Shown here: positions 9,051 to 18,685 of the stretch, piece after piece
Layout: the number at the start of each line of letters is the position of its first letter
Numbering within the stretch: the first letter of the stretch is position 1
Source: Burkholderia sp. Ac-20365
Lineage (GTDB): Bacteria > Pseudomonadota > Gammaproteobacteria > Burkholderiales > Burkholderiaceae
Length of the DNA stretch: 64,000 nt
Assembly (NCBI RefSeq): GCF_017104715.1
Contig: NZ_JAAGPI010000011.1
Coordinates: forward strand, 62,001 to 126,000
Direction of reading: 5' to 3'
Translations under genes and position numbers: made by a program
The notes under the pieces: generated by a model
What the model was told of the DNA's origin: nothing
What the model saw: the letters and a program-made list of their open reading frames with translations, nothing else
The model's database searches: none

Positions 9051-9332
9051 TCAACGCACGACGAGGATGGGAACGGCAATCGTCGCGTAGGGCAAAGGCC
9101 TCGCGGGCGCGGGTGGTGGCACGACGGCGACGTAAGGCACGATAGGCGCCGCCGGCACGACAGGCACGACGACGGGCGGTTGCGGCGGCACGTAATAGAG
9201 CGTGCGCGCCGGCGCATAGACGGCTGCGGGCACATAGGCCGCATGAACGAATACGGTGCCGGCAAAGGCACTCGACGAGCAGGCGATACCCATGGCGGCG
9301 ATCGCGGACGTGTAAGCAGAGCGAATGTTCAC
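9051..9332 (-). CDS. Small exported Val/Pro-rich protein of unknown function
   Basis: A 93-residue protein that starts with GTG, supported by AGGAG six bases upstream. An N-terminal signal peptide is visible, ending at ACSSSAFAG, after which the protein is almost entirely Val, Pro, Ala and Tyr, with runs such as YVPPQPPVVVPVVPAAP. Low complexity means no domain can be named; such sequences occur in small periplasmic or surface proteins of Burkholderia. It is divergent from the EF-hand gene at 9652. Confidence 0.6.
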   Translation of the reverse strand: MNIRSAYTSAIAAMGIACSSSAFAGTVFVHAAYVPAAVYAPARTLYYVPPQPPVVVPVVPAAPIVPYVAVVPPPAPARPLPYATIAVPILVVR

Positions 9333-9651
9333 ATGAAACTCCTAAAGCAGATGCCGGCGGAGGGGAAGTCCCGACGTTGCCGCCGACGTGCAAACGATAC
9401 GCATCGCACTTGCACAATGACAGCGATGACTTGTTTCATTCGATGTCGGAAAAAGCACGCTCATGTTTGAAGCGTTCGCTTCGTAATTCACGGTGCAACT
9501 AGCGTGAAAACGCACCGCGTCGACGTGACATGAATCGACATAACTTTGAAATTGCGCTGCACGCGCCGGACTACCAGAATTCGCTTCGCCAACGACGAAT
9601 CGCAACACGACGTAGCGAAGAAGTTGAATGAACCGATGATGGAGATGGAAC
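9333..9651. other. Divergent intergenic region
   Basis: This 319-bp region separates two divergent small exported-protein genes and must hold promoters for both. It is less GC-rich than its surroundings. I saw no convincing operator, RNA gene or extra coding sequence. Confidence 0.5.
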
Positions 9652-9945
9652 ATGAAGAAGTTGATCGCTATTCTGGCTTTGTGCATTGCATCGACGGGCG
9701 TGATGGCCCAGACGGCACCGCAGCCGATGGGTGGCTCGCCGCGCATGGAGCGCATGATGCAGCAGTTGCAGGAGCGCTTCGCCGCCGCCAACACGACACA
9801 TGACGGCAAGCTGACGCTCGCTCAGGCGCAGACAGGCATGCCACGCGTCGCACAGCACTTCAATGAAATCGACACGCAAAAGCAGGGCTTTGTGACGCTC
9901 GCGCAGATCGAGCAGTTCATGGCGCAGCGCGCGGGATCGCACTGA
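9652..9945 (+). CDS. Small exported EF-hand-like protein
   Basis: A 97-residue protein with a signal peptide ending at GVMAQ. The mature part has two EF-hand-like calcium loops: a degenerate one (NTTHDGKLTLAQA) and a better one (DTQKQGFVTLAQI), each followed by a short helix. The composition and size match small periplasmic EF-hand proteins of Burkholderia. Calcium binding is plausible but the first loop lacks acidic ligands. It precedes the two-component genes by about 70 bp and might be co-transcribed with them, though no regulatory link is shown. Confidence 0.72.
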   Translation: MKKLIAILALCIASTGVMAQTAPQPMGGSPRMERMMQQLQERFAAANTTHDGKLTLAQAQTGMPRVAQHFNEIDTQKQGFVTLAQIEQFMAQRAGSH

Positions 9946-10016
9946 CGGAAAAACGGGTCGGCATGAAGCTACACTGTTGCAACATGAATGAAACGTGAGC
10001 GACCAAGGAGTCTTGC

Positions 10017-10730
10017 ATGGACCGACCCGCCCGCATCATCGTGCTCGACGACGAAGCGGAACTCCGCAACATGCTGCAGCGCTTTCTGAGCGGACATGGC
10101 TTCGAAGTCCGCGCTGTCGAGAACAGCAAGCGGCTCGAACGCTATCTGCAGCGCGAGCCGTATGACCTGCTCGTGCTCGATCTGATGATCGGCGAAGAAG
10201 ACGGCCTGCAGATCTGCGCGAAGCTGAGGGCAGAAGGGCACACGCTGCCCATCCTGATGCTTACGGCCAAGGGCGATCCGCTCGATCGCGTGATCGGTCT
10301 GGAGACGGGCGCGGACGATTACCTTGCCAAGCCGTTTCTGCCGCGCGAACTCGTCGCGCGGATCAATGCGCTGCTGCGTCGCCAGAAAATCGCCTCGAAC
10401 GATCCGACCGTCACCACGCAGACGCTGCGTTTCGGCGACTTCCGGCTCGATGTGAGCAAGCAGTGCCTGTATAAGCAGGACGATCTGCTCGAACTGCATT
10501 CGGCGCAGATGTTGTTGCTGACGGCGCTGGCGGCATCGCCGAACCGCGCGGTGAGCCGTGACAACCTGATCGCGCGTGCCAGAGGACGCGACCACGATGC
10601 GCTCGACCGCAGTATCGACGTGCAGATTCTGCGTCTGCGGCAGGCGATCGAAGCCGATCCGTCGAAGCCGCGTTTCATCAAGACCGTGTGGGGCGTCGGC
10701 TATATGCTGGTCGCCGACGTCGACGCATGA
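10017..10730 (+). CDS. OmpR-family response regulator
   Basis: A 237-residue DNA-binding response regulator. The receiver domain has the acidic pocket (LDDE, residues 10-13), the phospho-acceptor aspartate D55 in LLVLDLMIGE, and the conserved lysine in YLAKPFLPREL. The C-terminal half is a winged helix ending with the typical RFIKTVWGVGYMLV. Start ATG follows AAGGAG. The stop overlaps the start of the downstream kinase gene (ATGA), so the two are translationally coupled and form one system. The regulated genes are not evident; the pair resembles OmpR/EnvZ-like osmotic or envelope sensors. Confidence 0.94.
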   Translation: MDRPARIIVLDDEAELRNMLQRFLSGHGFEVRAVENSKRLERYLQREPYDLLVLDLMIGEEDGLQICAKLRAEGHTLPILMLTAKGDPLDRVIGLETGADDYLAKPFLPRELVARINALLRRQKIASNDPTVTTQTLRFGDFRLDVSKQCLYKQDDLLELHSAQMLLLTALAASPNRAVSRDNLIARARGRDHDALDRSIDVQILRLRQAIEADPSKPRFIKTVWGVGYMLVADVDA

Positions 10731-12112
10731 GCGCGCGCATCTTGCGGCGCCTGTTGCCGCGCAGCGTGCTGGCGCGCAACATCGCGCTCCTGATCGTGCT
10801 CGTTGCGTTCACGCAGGTCTGCTCGCTGAGCGTGCTGATTCATTACGTGCAGAAACCGCGCGTCGAACGGGCCGCGGCCGTGTTCGGCACGTACATCAAG
10901 ACGCTGGATAACGCGCTGTCGGCGTCGCCCGAAGATGCGCGCGATACGCTGGTCGCGCGGCTCGATGCGCGTAATGAACCGCCTCCCGAAGCGGTGTCCG
11001 ATCCGCGTGTGCGTTTGCTCGCGTTCTACCGGACCTATCAGCTCGCGACATTTCTGGAGACGCTGCATCGCTATCTGCCGCCCGGCACCGAAGTGCGCTG
11101 GCAGGGCGCGCCACATCCGCGCATGTGGATACGCATGCACGTCGCTCACACACCGTATTGGATCGGCTTGCAGGTGCCGGAAGAAGCGCAGGGCGGCGGT
11201 ATGCTCACGGCGGTGCTGCTGTCGCTGGGGCTCGCGACGCTGGCCGCGTTGACGGGCTTCGCGTTGCAGGCGCATCTGAACCGTCCGTTGCGCGAGCTTG
11301 CGCAGGCGGCGCGCCGTGTGAGCGCGGGCGAAACGCCGCCGCCTTTGCCTGTCGATGGTCCGACGGAAATCGCGCAGGTAAGTGGCGCATTCAACCAGAT
11401 GACACAGGCGCTGCAGCAGGCAGAAGCGACACGTGCGCTGATGCTCGCGGGTATCTCGCACGACATTCGCACGCCGCTGACAAAGCTGCGTCTGGCGATG
11501 GCCATGGCGCAGGACACGAACGGCGACGAAGCGTTCGTCATCGCGGCGGAATCGTATCTCGACCAGATCGACACGATCCTGCAGCAATTCATGGATTACG
11601 CGGGTAGTGGCGAACGCGAAACGCCGCAATCGGGTGATCTGAACGCGCTGATCAGCCAGCTTGCCGCGGACTTCGCGGGCCTTGGGCACGAGTTCGAATT
11701 GCAGCTTGGCGAGTTACCCGAGCACGCATTCCGGCCGATCACGATGATGCGGCTCGTGATGAACCTGATGCAGAACGCGGTCGTGTATGGTCAAACGGGC
11801 CTCGCTGTGAGGACATGGGCCGATGCGCAGGCGATCCACGTCGCGGTCGGCGATCGCGGCAAAGGTTTGAGCGTAGAAGAACTCGAACGGCTCAGGGCGC
11901 CGTTCCAGCGCGGCAAGAATGCCCATGGCAAAACGGGCGGCACGGGACTGGGGCTCGCGATTGTCGAACGCATCGCGCGGCTGCACGGCGGCTCGCTCGA
12001 GTTTCATGCGCGCGAAGGCGGCGGTCTCGAAGTGTGGGCCGTGCTGCCCATCCAGCGCAATTCGAGCGCGGCCGATGCGGGCGAACATGCCGTTGCGCCG
12101 TCGTCCGTCTGA
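10727..12112 (+). CDS. EnvZ-type sensor histidine kinase
   Basis: A 461-residue inner-membrane sensor kinase, partner of the preceding regulator. It has one transmembrane helix near residues 19-38, a periplasmic domain of about 115 residues, a second helix near 158-180, a HAMP-like linker (LNRPLRELAQAARRVSAGE), the phospho-acceptor histidine H245 in GISHDIRTPLTKLRL, and an ATP-binding domain with MNLMQNAVVYG, GDRGKG and GGTGLGLAIV motifs. The start is taken at the ATG overlapping the upstream stop codon. The periplasmic stimulus is unknown. Confidence 0.93.
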   Translation: MSARILRRLLPRSVLARNIALLIVLVAFTQVCSLSVLIHYVQKPRVERAAAVFGTYIKTLDNALSASPEDARDTLVARLDARNEPPPEAVSDPRVRLLAFYRTYQLATFLETLHRYLPPGTEVRWQGAPHPRMWIRMHVAHTPYWIGLQVPEEAQGGGMLTAVLLSLGLATLAALTGFALQAHLNRPLRELAQAARRVSAGETPPPLPVDGPTEIAQVSGAFNQMTQALQQAEATRALMLAGISHDIRTPLTKLRLAMAMAQDTNGDEAFVIAAESYLDQIDTILQQFMDYAGSGERETPQSGDLNALISQLAADFAGLGHEFELQLGELPEHAFRPITMMRLVMNLMQNAVVYGQTGLAVRTWADAQAIHVAVGDRGKGLSVEELERLRAPFQRGKNAHGKTGGTGLGLAIVERIARLHGGSLEFHAREGGGLEVWAVLPIQRNSSAADAGEHAVAPSSV

Positions 12113-12192
12113 GCACGCAAGACAATTCATGGATGAGCGGCTAATCTGTCGGCTGTCCTGATCCGGGTCGCCCGTGCACGGCGGCAATAGCG

Positions 12193-14127
12193 ATGACACG
12201 TGTCGACTCTCCCTTCGATATCGAACGTCTGGAAGATGAATGGCTCGAAGCCGATGGCTTTGGTGGCTTCGCATCGGGCACGGTCGGCACGATGCGCACC
12301 CGTCGCTATCACGCGCTGCTGCTGACGGCGACGCGCGCGCCGGCGGGGCGCGTGGTGCTCGTCAACGGGATCGAGGCGTGGATCGAATTGAAGGGTGAGC
12401 GCTATCCGTTGTCGATGCAGCGTTATGCGCCCGATATCGTGTACCCCGACATTGCCGCGAGCCTGATTGCCTTCGACACGATGCCATGGCCGACATGGCA
12501 TTTTCGGATCGATGCTCGAACGACTGTGATTGCGGAAGCGTTCGTCGCGAAAGCAACGTGCGAAACGGTGCTGCGCTGGCGTCTTTCGAGCGATAGTGAT
12601 GCGCGCAACGCTGATGCGATCACACTGCATGTTCGCCCGCTGCTGTCGGGCCGCGATTACCACGCGCTTCATCATGAGAACAGCGCGTTCGATTTCTCCG
12701 CATCCGTCGAAGGCGAACGTGTGCAATGGCAGTCGTATCACGATCTGCCCACGATACGCGTGCTCTCGAACGGCGCGTATGAGCACGCGCCCGACTGGTA
12801 TCGCAACTTCTGCTATGTGCGAGAACGTGAGCGTGGCCTCGACTTCACCGAAGATCTTGCGACGCCCGGCGTTTTCACATTCGATCTTCGTTCCAACGAT
12901 GCGGTGATGATCCTGAGTGCGTCCCCTGTTAAGCAAGCGACCGCGATTGAAAAGGCGAACGCGCTGGCGAAGACAGAAACGAACCGCCGCGCTTCTTTCC
13001 CTTCACGTTTGCATCGCTCTGCCGATGCTTATGTTGTCGCGCGATCGGCGGGTCGCACGATCGTCGCAGGCTTCCCATGGTTCACCGACTGGGGCCGCGA
13101 TACCTTCATCGCGATGCGCGGCCTGCTGATCGCTACCGGCCGATATGCAGAGGCCGAATCGATTCTGCTCGCGTGGGCGAGCACGATTTCGCAGGGCATG
13201 TGTCCGAACCGCTTTCCGGATTACGGCGACGAGCCGGAGTACAACTCGGTCGATGCGTCGCTATGGTTTGCGGTTTCCGTGCACGATTATCTGGCGACAG
13301 GGCATGCATCGGACGCGACGCGCGGACGCTTGCAGGAAGCCGTCGATACGATTCTCTCCGGCTATACACAAGGCACGCGCTACAACATCCGCGCCGATGA
13401 AGACGGCCTGCTGCGCGCGGGTGTGCCCGGCGTGCAATTGACGTGGATGGACGCGAAGGTTGGCGATTGGGTGGTGACGCCACGAATCGGCAAACCCGTC
13501 GAAGTGCAGGCGCTGTGGTTCAACGCGTTGCGCATTGCAGCACGGTGGAATGCGCGCTGGGGTGAAGCCGCGGATCGCGTGGCGGCTGCTTTCGTACAAC
13601 GCTTCATCGATCCGCAAACGGGCGCGCTGTTCGATAACGTCGATGTCGATCATGTCGCCGGGACGGTCGATCGTTCGATCCGGCCGAATCAGATTTTCGC
13701 TGCGGGTGGTCTGCCGTTTGCGCTTGTTGAAGGCGACACGGCGCGCGCTGTCGTCGCGCAGGTCGAAGCGCATCTGCTGACGCCGCTTGGCTTGCGCACG
13801 CTGTCGCCGGAAGATCCTGCGTATCGCGGACGCTATCAGGGCGGGCCGCTTGAACGCGATGGTGCGTATCACCAGGGCACGGTGTGGCCGTGGCTGCTCG
13901 GCCCGTTTGTCGAAGCATGGCTGCGTGTGCAACTTCCGGATGAGAACGTGCGCAGCGCTGCGCGTGCGCGTTTTCTTGGGCCGCTCGACGCGCATCTGGA
14001 TCGTGCGGGCCTTGATCATGTTTCGGAAGTCGCGGACGGTGATGCACCGCACACACCGGGCGGTACGCCGTTTCAGGCTTGGTCGTTAGGGGAGAGGTTG
14101 AGGATTGGCGTGTTGCTGGGCGAGTGA
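12193..14127 (+). CDS. Amylo-alpha-1,6-glucosidase (GH133-type glycogen debranching enzyme)
   Basis: A 644-residue cytoplasmic enzyme of the archaeal/bacterial GDE type that cleaves alpha-1,6 branch residues in glycogen-like glucans. The N-terminal beta domain starts EWLEADGFGGFASGTVGTMR and contains RTRRYHALL, the family hallmark. The catalytic (alpha/alpha)6 barrel shows GFPWFTDWGRDTFIAMRGL, the YNSVDASLWF segment and the late YHQGTVWPWLLGPF segment. Length is normal. It lies 80 bp after the kinase gene and 89 bp before a second glucosidase, which suggests a glucan-breakdown unit with zwf and the glucokinase. Confidence 0.92.
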   Translation: MTRVDSPFDIERLEDEWLEADGFGGFASGTVGTMRTRRYHALLLTATRAPAGRVVLVNGIEAWIELKGERYPLSMQRYAPDIVYPDIAASLIAFDTMPWPTWHFRIDARTTVIAEAFVAKATCETVLRWRLSSDSDARNADAITLHVRPLLSGRDYHALHHENSAFDFSASVEGERVQWQSYHDLPTIRVLSNGAYEHAPDWYRNFCYVRERERGLDFTEDLATPGVFTFDLRSNDAVMILSASPVKQATAIEKANALAKTETNRRASFPSRLHRSADAYVVARSAGRTIVAGFPWFTDWGRDTFIAMRGLLIATGRYAEAESILLAWASTISQGMCPNRFPDYGDEPEYNSVDASLWFAVSVHDYLATGHASDATRGRLQEAVDTILSGYTQGTRYNIRADEDGLLRAGVPGVQLTWMDAKVGDWVVTPRIGKPVEVQALWFNALRIAARWNARWGEAADRVAAAFVQRFIDPQTGALFDNVDVDHVAGTVDRSIRPNQIFAAGGLPFALVEGDTARAVVAQVEAHLLTPLGLRTLSPEDPAYRGRYQGGPLERDGAYHQGTVWPWLLGPFVEAWLRVQLPDENVRSAARARFLGPLDAHLDRAGLDHVSEVADGDAPHTPGGTPFQAWSLGERLRIGVLLGE

Positions 14128-14216
14128 GGCGCGCTTCGCCCAACCTCCCCAACGCAACCCCCCAAACCGCGCTACGATGTGACTCCCACCGTCACCCGAG
14201 AGACGAGGACGCCGCC

Positions 14217-16952
14217 ATGCCTCCGCTGCGCGCTGGAAACCTGCTTGCCACGGCCGAAGGACTACGCCTGCACTCCAGCGAGTGCGCGCGATGGCAACGT
14301 TGGGGACCGTATCTGAGCGAGCGGCAGTGGGGCACGGTGCGCGAAGACTACAGCCCGAACGGCACAGCATGGGAGTATTTCCCGCACGACCACGCGCGCA
14401 GCCGTGCGTACCGCTGGGGCGAAGACGGCATCGCCGGGTTCGGCGACGAAACCTTGAACTGGTGCGCGTCGATTGCGTTGTGGAATCGCGCCGATCCCAT
14501 TCTGAAGGAGCGCCTGTTCGGCCTCACGAATCAGGAGGGCAATCACGGGGAGGACGTCAAGGAGCTGTACTTCTATCTCGACGGCACGCCGACGCATTCC
14601 TATATGCGGATGCTGTACAAGTACCCGCATGGCGCGTTTCCCTATCAGGATCTCGTCGAAGAGAACGGACGGCGCGGTGCGGATCTGCCGGAATATGAAG
14701 TACTCGATACCGGCATATTCGACGACTTGCGCTATTTCGACGTGACTGTGGAATACGCAAAGAACACGCCCGAAGACATCGTGATGCGCGTCACCGTCGA
14801 GAATCGCGCGGACCAGTCCGCCAGTCTCGATCTGTTGCCGCAATTCTGGGCGCGCAACAAATGGTCGTGGAAAGAAACGGACGAGCGCCCGAAACTCGTC
14901 AAGGAAACCGTGCATGGCGTCACGCGCCTGCTCGGCACGCATCCGGGCCATGAGCCGATCGTCGTTACAGCATGGTCGCCCGATACGACGGTATTCGAGT
15001 GGCTCTTCTGCGAGAACGATACGAACGTCCGGCGTCATTTCAACATGGACGCGCAAGGGCCGTTCAAGGACGGCTTCAACGACTACCTCGTGCATGGCGA
15101 TGCCGACGCGGTCCGCCGCGACGCGGGCACGAAAGCCGCTGCGCATGTGCCGCTGAATCTGCCGCCGCACGGCACGGCCGTCGTGTATCTGCGCTGGCGT
15201 CCCGAATTCTGCACGGATGAAACGCCGCTCGACATTGAGCAATTGTTCACGCAGCGCATCGCCGAAACCGATGAATTCTATGCGGCGCTGCAGCACCATA
15301 TCGACGGCGCGGACGAGCGGCTCGTCCAGCGCCAGGCACTCGCGGGCATGCTGTGGTCGAAGCAGTACTACCAGTACGACGTCGAGCGATGGATGGACGG
15401 CGACCCCGGGCAGCCGGCACCGCCCGCGTCGCGCAAGCAGGGGCGCAATCGCGACTGGCGGCATCTGTGCAATGCCGACATCGTGTCGATGCCCGACAAG
15501 TGGGAGTACCCGTGGTACGCGTCATGGGACCTCGCGTTTCATGCCGCCGCGTTCGCGCTGATCGATCCCGCGTTTGCGAAACGTCAGCTGCTGCTACTCG
15601 TGAAAGACCGCTACATGCATCCGAACGGGCAGATTCCCGCGTACGAATGGGCGTTCAGCGATGCGAACCCGCCCGTGCACGCGTGGGCCGCGTGGCGCGT
15701 CTATGAGATCGACCGCGCGCTGACGGGCAAGGGCGACCGCGATTTTCTCGAACTCGTCTTTCACAAGCTGCTGCTCAACTTCGCGTGGTGGGTGAATCGA
15801 AAGGATGCGGAGGGCCGCAATATCTTCCAGGGCGGTTTCCTCGGGCTCGACAACGTCGGCATTTTCGACCGCTCGTCGCCGCTGCCTACAGGCGGCCATA
15901 TCGATCAGGCCGACGGCACCGCATGGATGGCCGCCTACGCGCTGGACCTGATGCGTATCGCGCTCGAACTCGCGTTCGCAAACCACGTGTTCGTCGATAT
16001 CGGTGTGAAGTTCTTCGAGCACTTCCTGTATATCGCGCAGGCGGTCAGTTGCGAGGACAACTGCGAAACCGGGCTGTGGGACAGCCAGGACGAGTTCTTC
16101 TACGACAAGCTGCGCCTGCCCGATGGCACCAACGTGCCCATGCGCGTGCGCTCGATTGTCGGCCTCATTCCGCTGATCGCCGTGCACGTGCTCGAAGAGC
16201 GCCTGCATGGTTCATTGCCGGGTCTGCGCGACCGGCTCGTCTGGTTCCTGCGCAACAAGCCCGACCTCGCGCGGCTGGTGTCGCGCTGGAACGATCCGGG
16301 GCACGGTAACAGTCTGCTGCTGTCGCTGCTGCGCGGTCATCGGATGAAAGCGCTGCTAAAACGCGCGCTCGACGAAGCCGAGTTCCTCTCCGATCACGGT
16401 CTGCGTGCGTTGTCGCGTGTGCATCGCGATCAACCGTATGTCTTTCATCACAACGGGCAAAGCTTCGGCGTGAAGTATCTGCCTGCCGAATCGGATTCGC
16501 GCGTGTTCGGCGGCAATTCGAACTGGCGCGGGCCGGTGTGGATGCCCGTCAACTATCTGCTGATCGAGTCGCTATACGAGTTTCACCGCTATTACGGCGA
16601 CGAGTTCCGCGTCGAGTACCCGACGGGCTCGGGCAACAGGCTATCGCTGTCCGAAATCGCCGATGCGCTCGCGCAGCGCACTACCACGCTATTCCTGAAG
16701 GACAAGAACAACGAGCGCCCGGTGATGGCTGCGTATCCGCTGTTGCAGGCTGACCCGCGTTCGCAGGATCTCGTGCTCTTTCACGAATACTTTCACGGCG
16801 ATAACGGACGCGGCGTGGGCGCGTCGCATCAGACGGGATGGACCGGGCTTGTTGCATTGCTGTTGCAGCCGCGTGAGCGTGCCAGTTCGGGCATCGTGCC
16901 TGCAGCAGGCGAGGTGCCGGAATCCGAGCGCGTGACGGACTCCGTGAAGTAG
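14217..16952 (+). CDS. MGH1/GH63-like glucosidase
   Basis: A 911-residue, probably cytoplasmic glycoside hydrolase of the MGH1/GH63 clan; no signal peptide is seen. An N-terminal beta-sandwich region is followed by an (alpha/alpha)6 barrel with WYASWDLAFHAAAFALID, whose Asp is the likely acid catalyst by family analogy, and with SNWRGPVWMPVNYLLIESL near the C-terminus. The ATG at 14217 is chosen because the upstream extension overlaps the end of the previous gene and is not protein-like. GH63 members act on alpha-glucosides or related sugars; the exact substrate here is not known. Its place between a debranching enzyme and zwf suggests it releases glucose from oligosaccharides. Confidence 0.82.
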   Translation: MPPLRAGNLLATAEGLRLHSSECARWQRWGPYLSERQWGTVREDYSPNGTAWEYFPHDHARSRAYRWGEDGIAGFGDETLNWCASIALWNRADPILKERLFGLTNQEGNHGEDVKELYFYLDGTPTHSYMRMLYKYPHGAFPYQDLVEENGRRGADLPEYEVLDTGIFDDLRYFDVTVEYAKNTPEDIVMRVTVENRADQSASLDLLPQFWARNKWSWKETDERPKLVKETVHGVTRLLGTHPGHEPIVVTAWSPDTTVFEWLFCENDTNVRRHFNMDAQGPFKDGFNDYLVHGDADAVRRDAGTKAAAHVPLNLPPHGTAVVYLRWRPEFCTDETPLDIEQLFTQRIAETDEFYAALQHHIDGADERLVQRQALAGMLWSKQYYQYDVERWMDGDPGQPAPPASRKQGRNRDWRHLCNADIVSMPDKWEYPWYASWDLAFHAAAFALIDPAFAKRQLLLLVKDRYMHPNGQIPAYEWAFSDANPPVHAWAAWRVYEIDRALTGKGDRDFLELVFHKLLLNFAWWVNRKDAEGRNIFQGGFLGLDNVGIFDRSSPLPTGGHIDQADGTAWMAAYALDLMRIALELAFANHVFVDIGVKFFEHFLYIAQAVSCEDNCETGLWDSQDEFFYDKLRLPDGTNVPMRVRSIVGLIPLIAVHVLEERLHGSLPGLRDRLVWFLRNKPDLARLVSRWNDPGHGNSLLLSLLRGHRMKALLKRALDEAEFLSDHGLRALSRVHRDQPYVFHHNGQSFGVKYLPAESDSRVFGGNSNWRGPVWMPVNYLLIESLYEFHRYYGDEFRVEYPTGSGNRLSLSEIADALAQRTTTLFLKDKNNERPVMAAYPLLQADPRSQDLVLFHEYFHGDNGRGVGASHQTGWTGLVALLLQPRERASSGIVPAAGEVPESERVTDSVK

Positions 16953-17065
16953 TCCGCGTTGCCCGCGGCGCATGCAACGGTTCGAATGTTCGATTGAACC
17001 TGGCGGCGTGAATGCGGGTCTTTCAGATATCGCCACCCGTATGGCTCATTGATGGAAAGACTGCC

Positions 17066-18649
17066 ATGTCCAATGACGCACACGACGCTTCCCCAAACAC
17101 GCCGTCAGCAAGTTGCAAGATCAATGCGGGGCCGCACGCGGCGGCTGGTCCCGCAGGCAAGCGGCCTGCGCCGCCGTGCACGCTGGTCATCTTCGGCGCG
17201 GGCGGCGATCTGACCAAACGGCTGTTGACGCCGTCGCTCTACAACCTGACTGTCGACGGCCTGCTCGACGACGGCATGAATATCATCGGCGTGAATCACG
17301 GCGAGCGCGAAACGAAGGCGTGGGTCGACGATCTCGGCCAGTCGCTGCAGCAGTTCGCTGCCGACAAAGCCAGCGAATCGAACTCCGGCAAGGTTGACGA
17401 GAAAGCATGGAAGTGGCTGTCCTCGCGCATGGAGTATATGGCGGGCGAGTTCGAAACCGACGATGTGTTCGAAGCGCTGAAACAGCGTATCGACAAGACG
17501 GCGCATGGTAATGCGATCTTCTATCTCGCGGTGGGCGCGCGGTTCTTCAGGCCGATCGTCGAGCGTCTGGGCAAGCACGGCTTGCTGAAAGAAGACGCGC
17601 AGCGCGAGGGCAACTTCCGGCGTCTCGTGATCGAAAAGCCGTTCGGCACCGATCTCGCATCCGCACGCGATCTCAATGCGCACATTCTGCGTCACGCGGA
17701 TGAGCAGCAGGTGTATCGCATCGATCACTTTCTCGGCAAGGACACGGTGCAAAGCATTCTGGCCGTGCGCTTTGCGAATGCGATGTTCGAACCGGTGTGG
17801 CGGCGCGAGTACATCGACAGCGTGCAGATCACGGCATCGGAAACGCTCGGCGTGGAAGGGCGCGGCAAATTCTACGAGCAGACGGGCGCGTTTCGCGACA
17901 TGTTGCCGAACCATCTGTTCCAGTTGCTCGCGATGGTCGCGCTGGAGCCACCCAACTCATTCGATGCCGAAGCCGTGCGCGACAAGAAGGCCGAACTCTT
18001 CGCCGCGATGGAACCGCTCAAGCGCGACGACGTCGTGCTCGGGCAGTACGAGAAGGGCGATGCGGGCATCGCGTATCGCGACGAACCCGACGTCGCGCGC
18101 GACAGCACGACGGAAACCTATGCGGCCGCGCGCGTGTTCATCGACAACTGGCGCTGGGCGGGTGTGCCGTTCTATCTGCGCACGGGCAAGCGCATGACGG
18201 CGCGTCGCACCGAAATCGCCGTGCAACTGAAGCGCGTGCCGTTTCTGCTATTCCGCGACACACCTGTCGAATCGTTGACGCCCAATGTGTTCACGTTGCG
18301 CATCGATCCCGCGCACGGCACGCGCTTCGACTTCAATGTGAAGGTGCCCGGACCGGCGATGCAGATCGGCGCGGTGCGCTCCGCATTCAACTACAACGAC
18401 TTCTTCGCCGAACGTGCGAACGTCGGCTATGAAACGCTGCTGTACGACTGCATGCTCGGCGACGAGACGCTGTTCCAGCGTGCCGACAGTATCGAATCGA
18501 GCTGGTGTGCGGTGGATGGCGTGCTGCATCCCGAAGGCGGTCCGCTGCCGGTGCATGGCTATCCGGCGGGCAGCAGCGGCCCGGCGCAAGCGGATGCACT
18601 GCTCGCGCGCGATGGCCGTGCATGGCGTTCGCTGCAAGGCGGAGACTAG
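17066..18649 (+). CDS. zwf: Glucose-6-phosphate 1-dehydrogenase
   Basis: A 527-residue dehydrogenase that oxidises glucose 6-phosphate to 6-phosphogluconolactone with NADP+, the entry step to the oxidative pentose-phosphate and Entner-Doudoroff routes. The nucleotide-binding motif FGAGGDLTKRLLTPSLYNL, the substrate motif YRIDHFLGKDTVQ with the catalytic histidine pair region, and the RREYIDSVQI segment are intact. The start at 17066 is supported by GGAAAG; the first 35 residues are a low-complexity extension. The ROK kinase gene follows 36 bp later, so the two probably act together on free glucose. Confidence 0.95.
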   Translation: MSNDAHDASPNTPSASCKINAGPHAAAGPAGKRPAPPCTLVIFGAGGDLTKRLLTPSLYNLTVDGLLDDGMNIIGVNHGERETKAWVDDLGQSLQQFAADKASESNSGKVDEKAWKWLSSRMEYMAGEFETDDVFEALKQRIDKTAHGNAIFYLAVGARFFRPIVERLGKHGLLKEDAQREGNFRRLVIEKPFGTDLASARDLNAHILRHADEQQVYRIDHFLGKDTVQSILAVRFANAMFEPVWRREYIDSVQITASETLGVEGRGKFYEQTGAFRDMLPNHLFQLLAMVALEPPNSFDAEAVRDKKAELFAAMEPLKRDDVVLGQYEKGDAGIAYRDEPDVARDSTTETYAAARVFIDNWRWAGVPFYLRTGKRMTARRTEIAVQLKRVPFLLFRDTPVESLTPNVFTLRIDPAHGTRFDFNVKVPGPAMQIGAVRSAFNYNDFFAERANVGYETLLYDCMLGDETLFQRADSIESSWCAVDGVLHPEGGPLPVHGYPAGSSGPAQADALLARDGRAWRSLQGGD

Positions 18650-18685
18650 CGGTTTCGTCACAACGATCAACGAAAGGGGGACGAC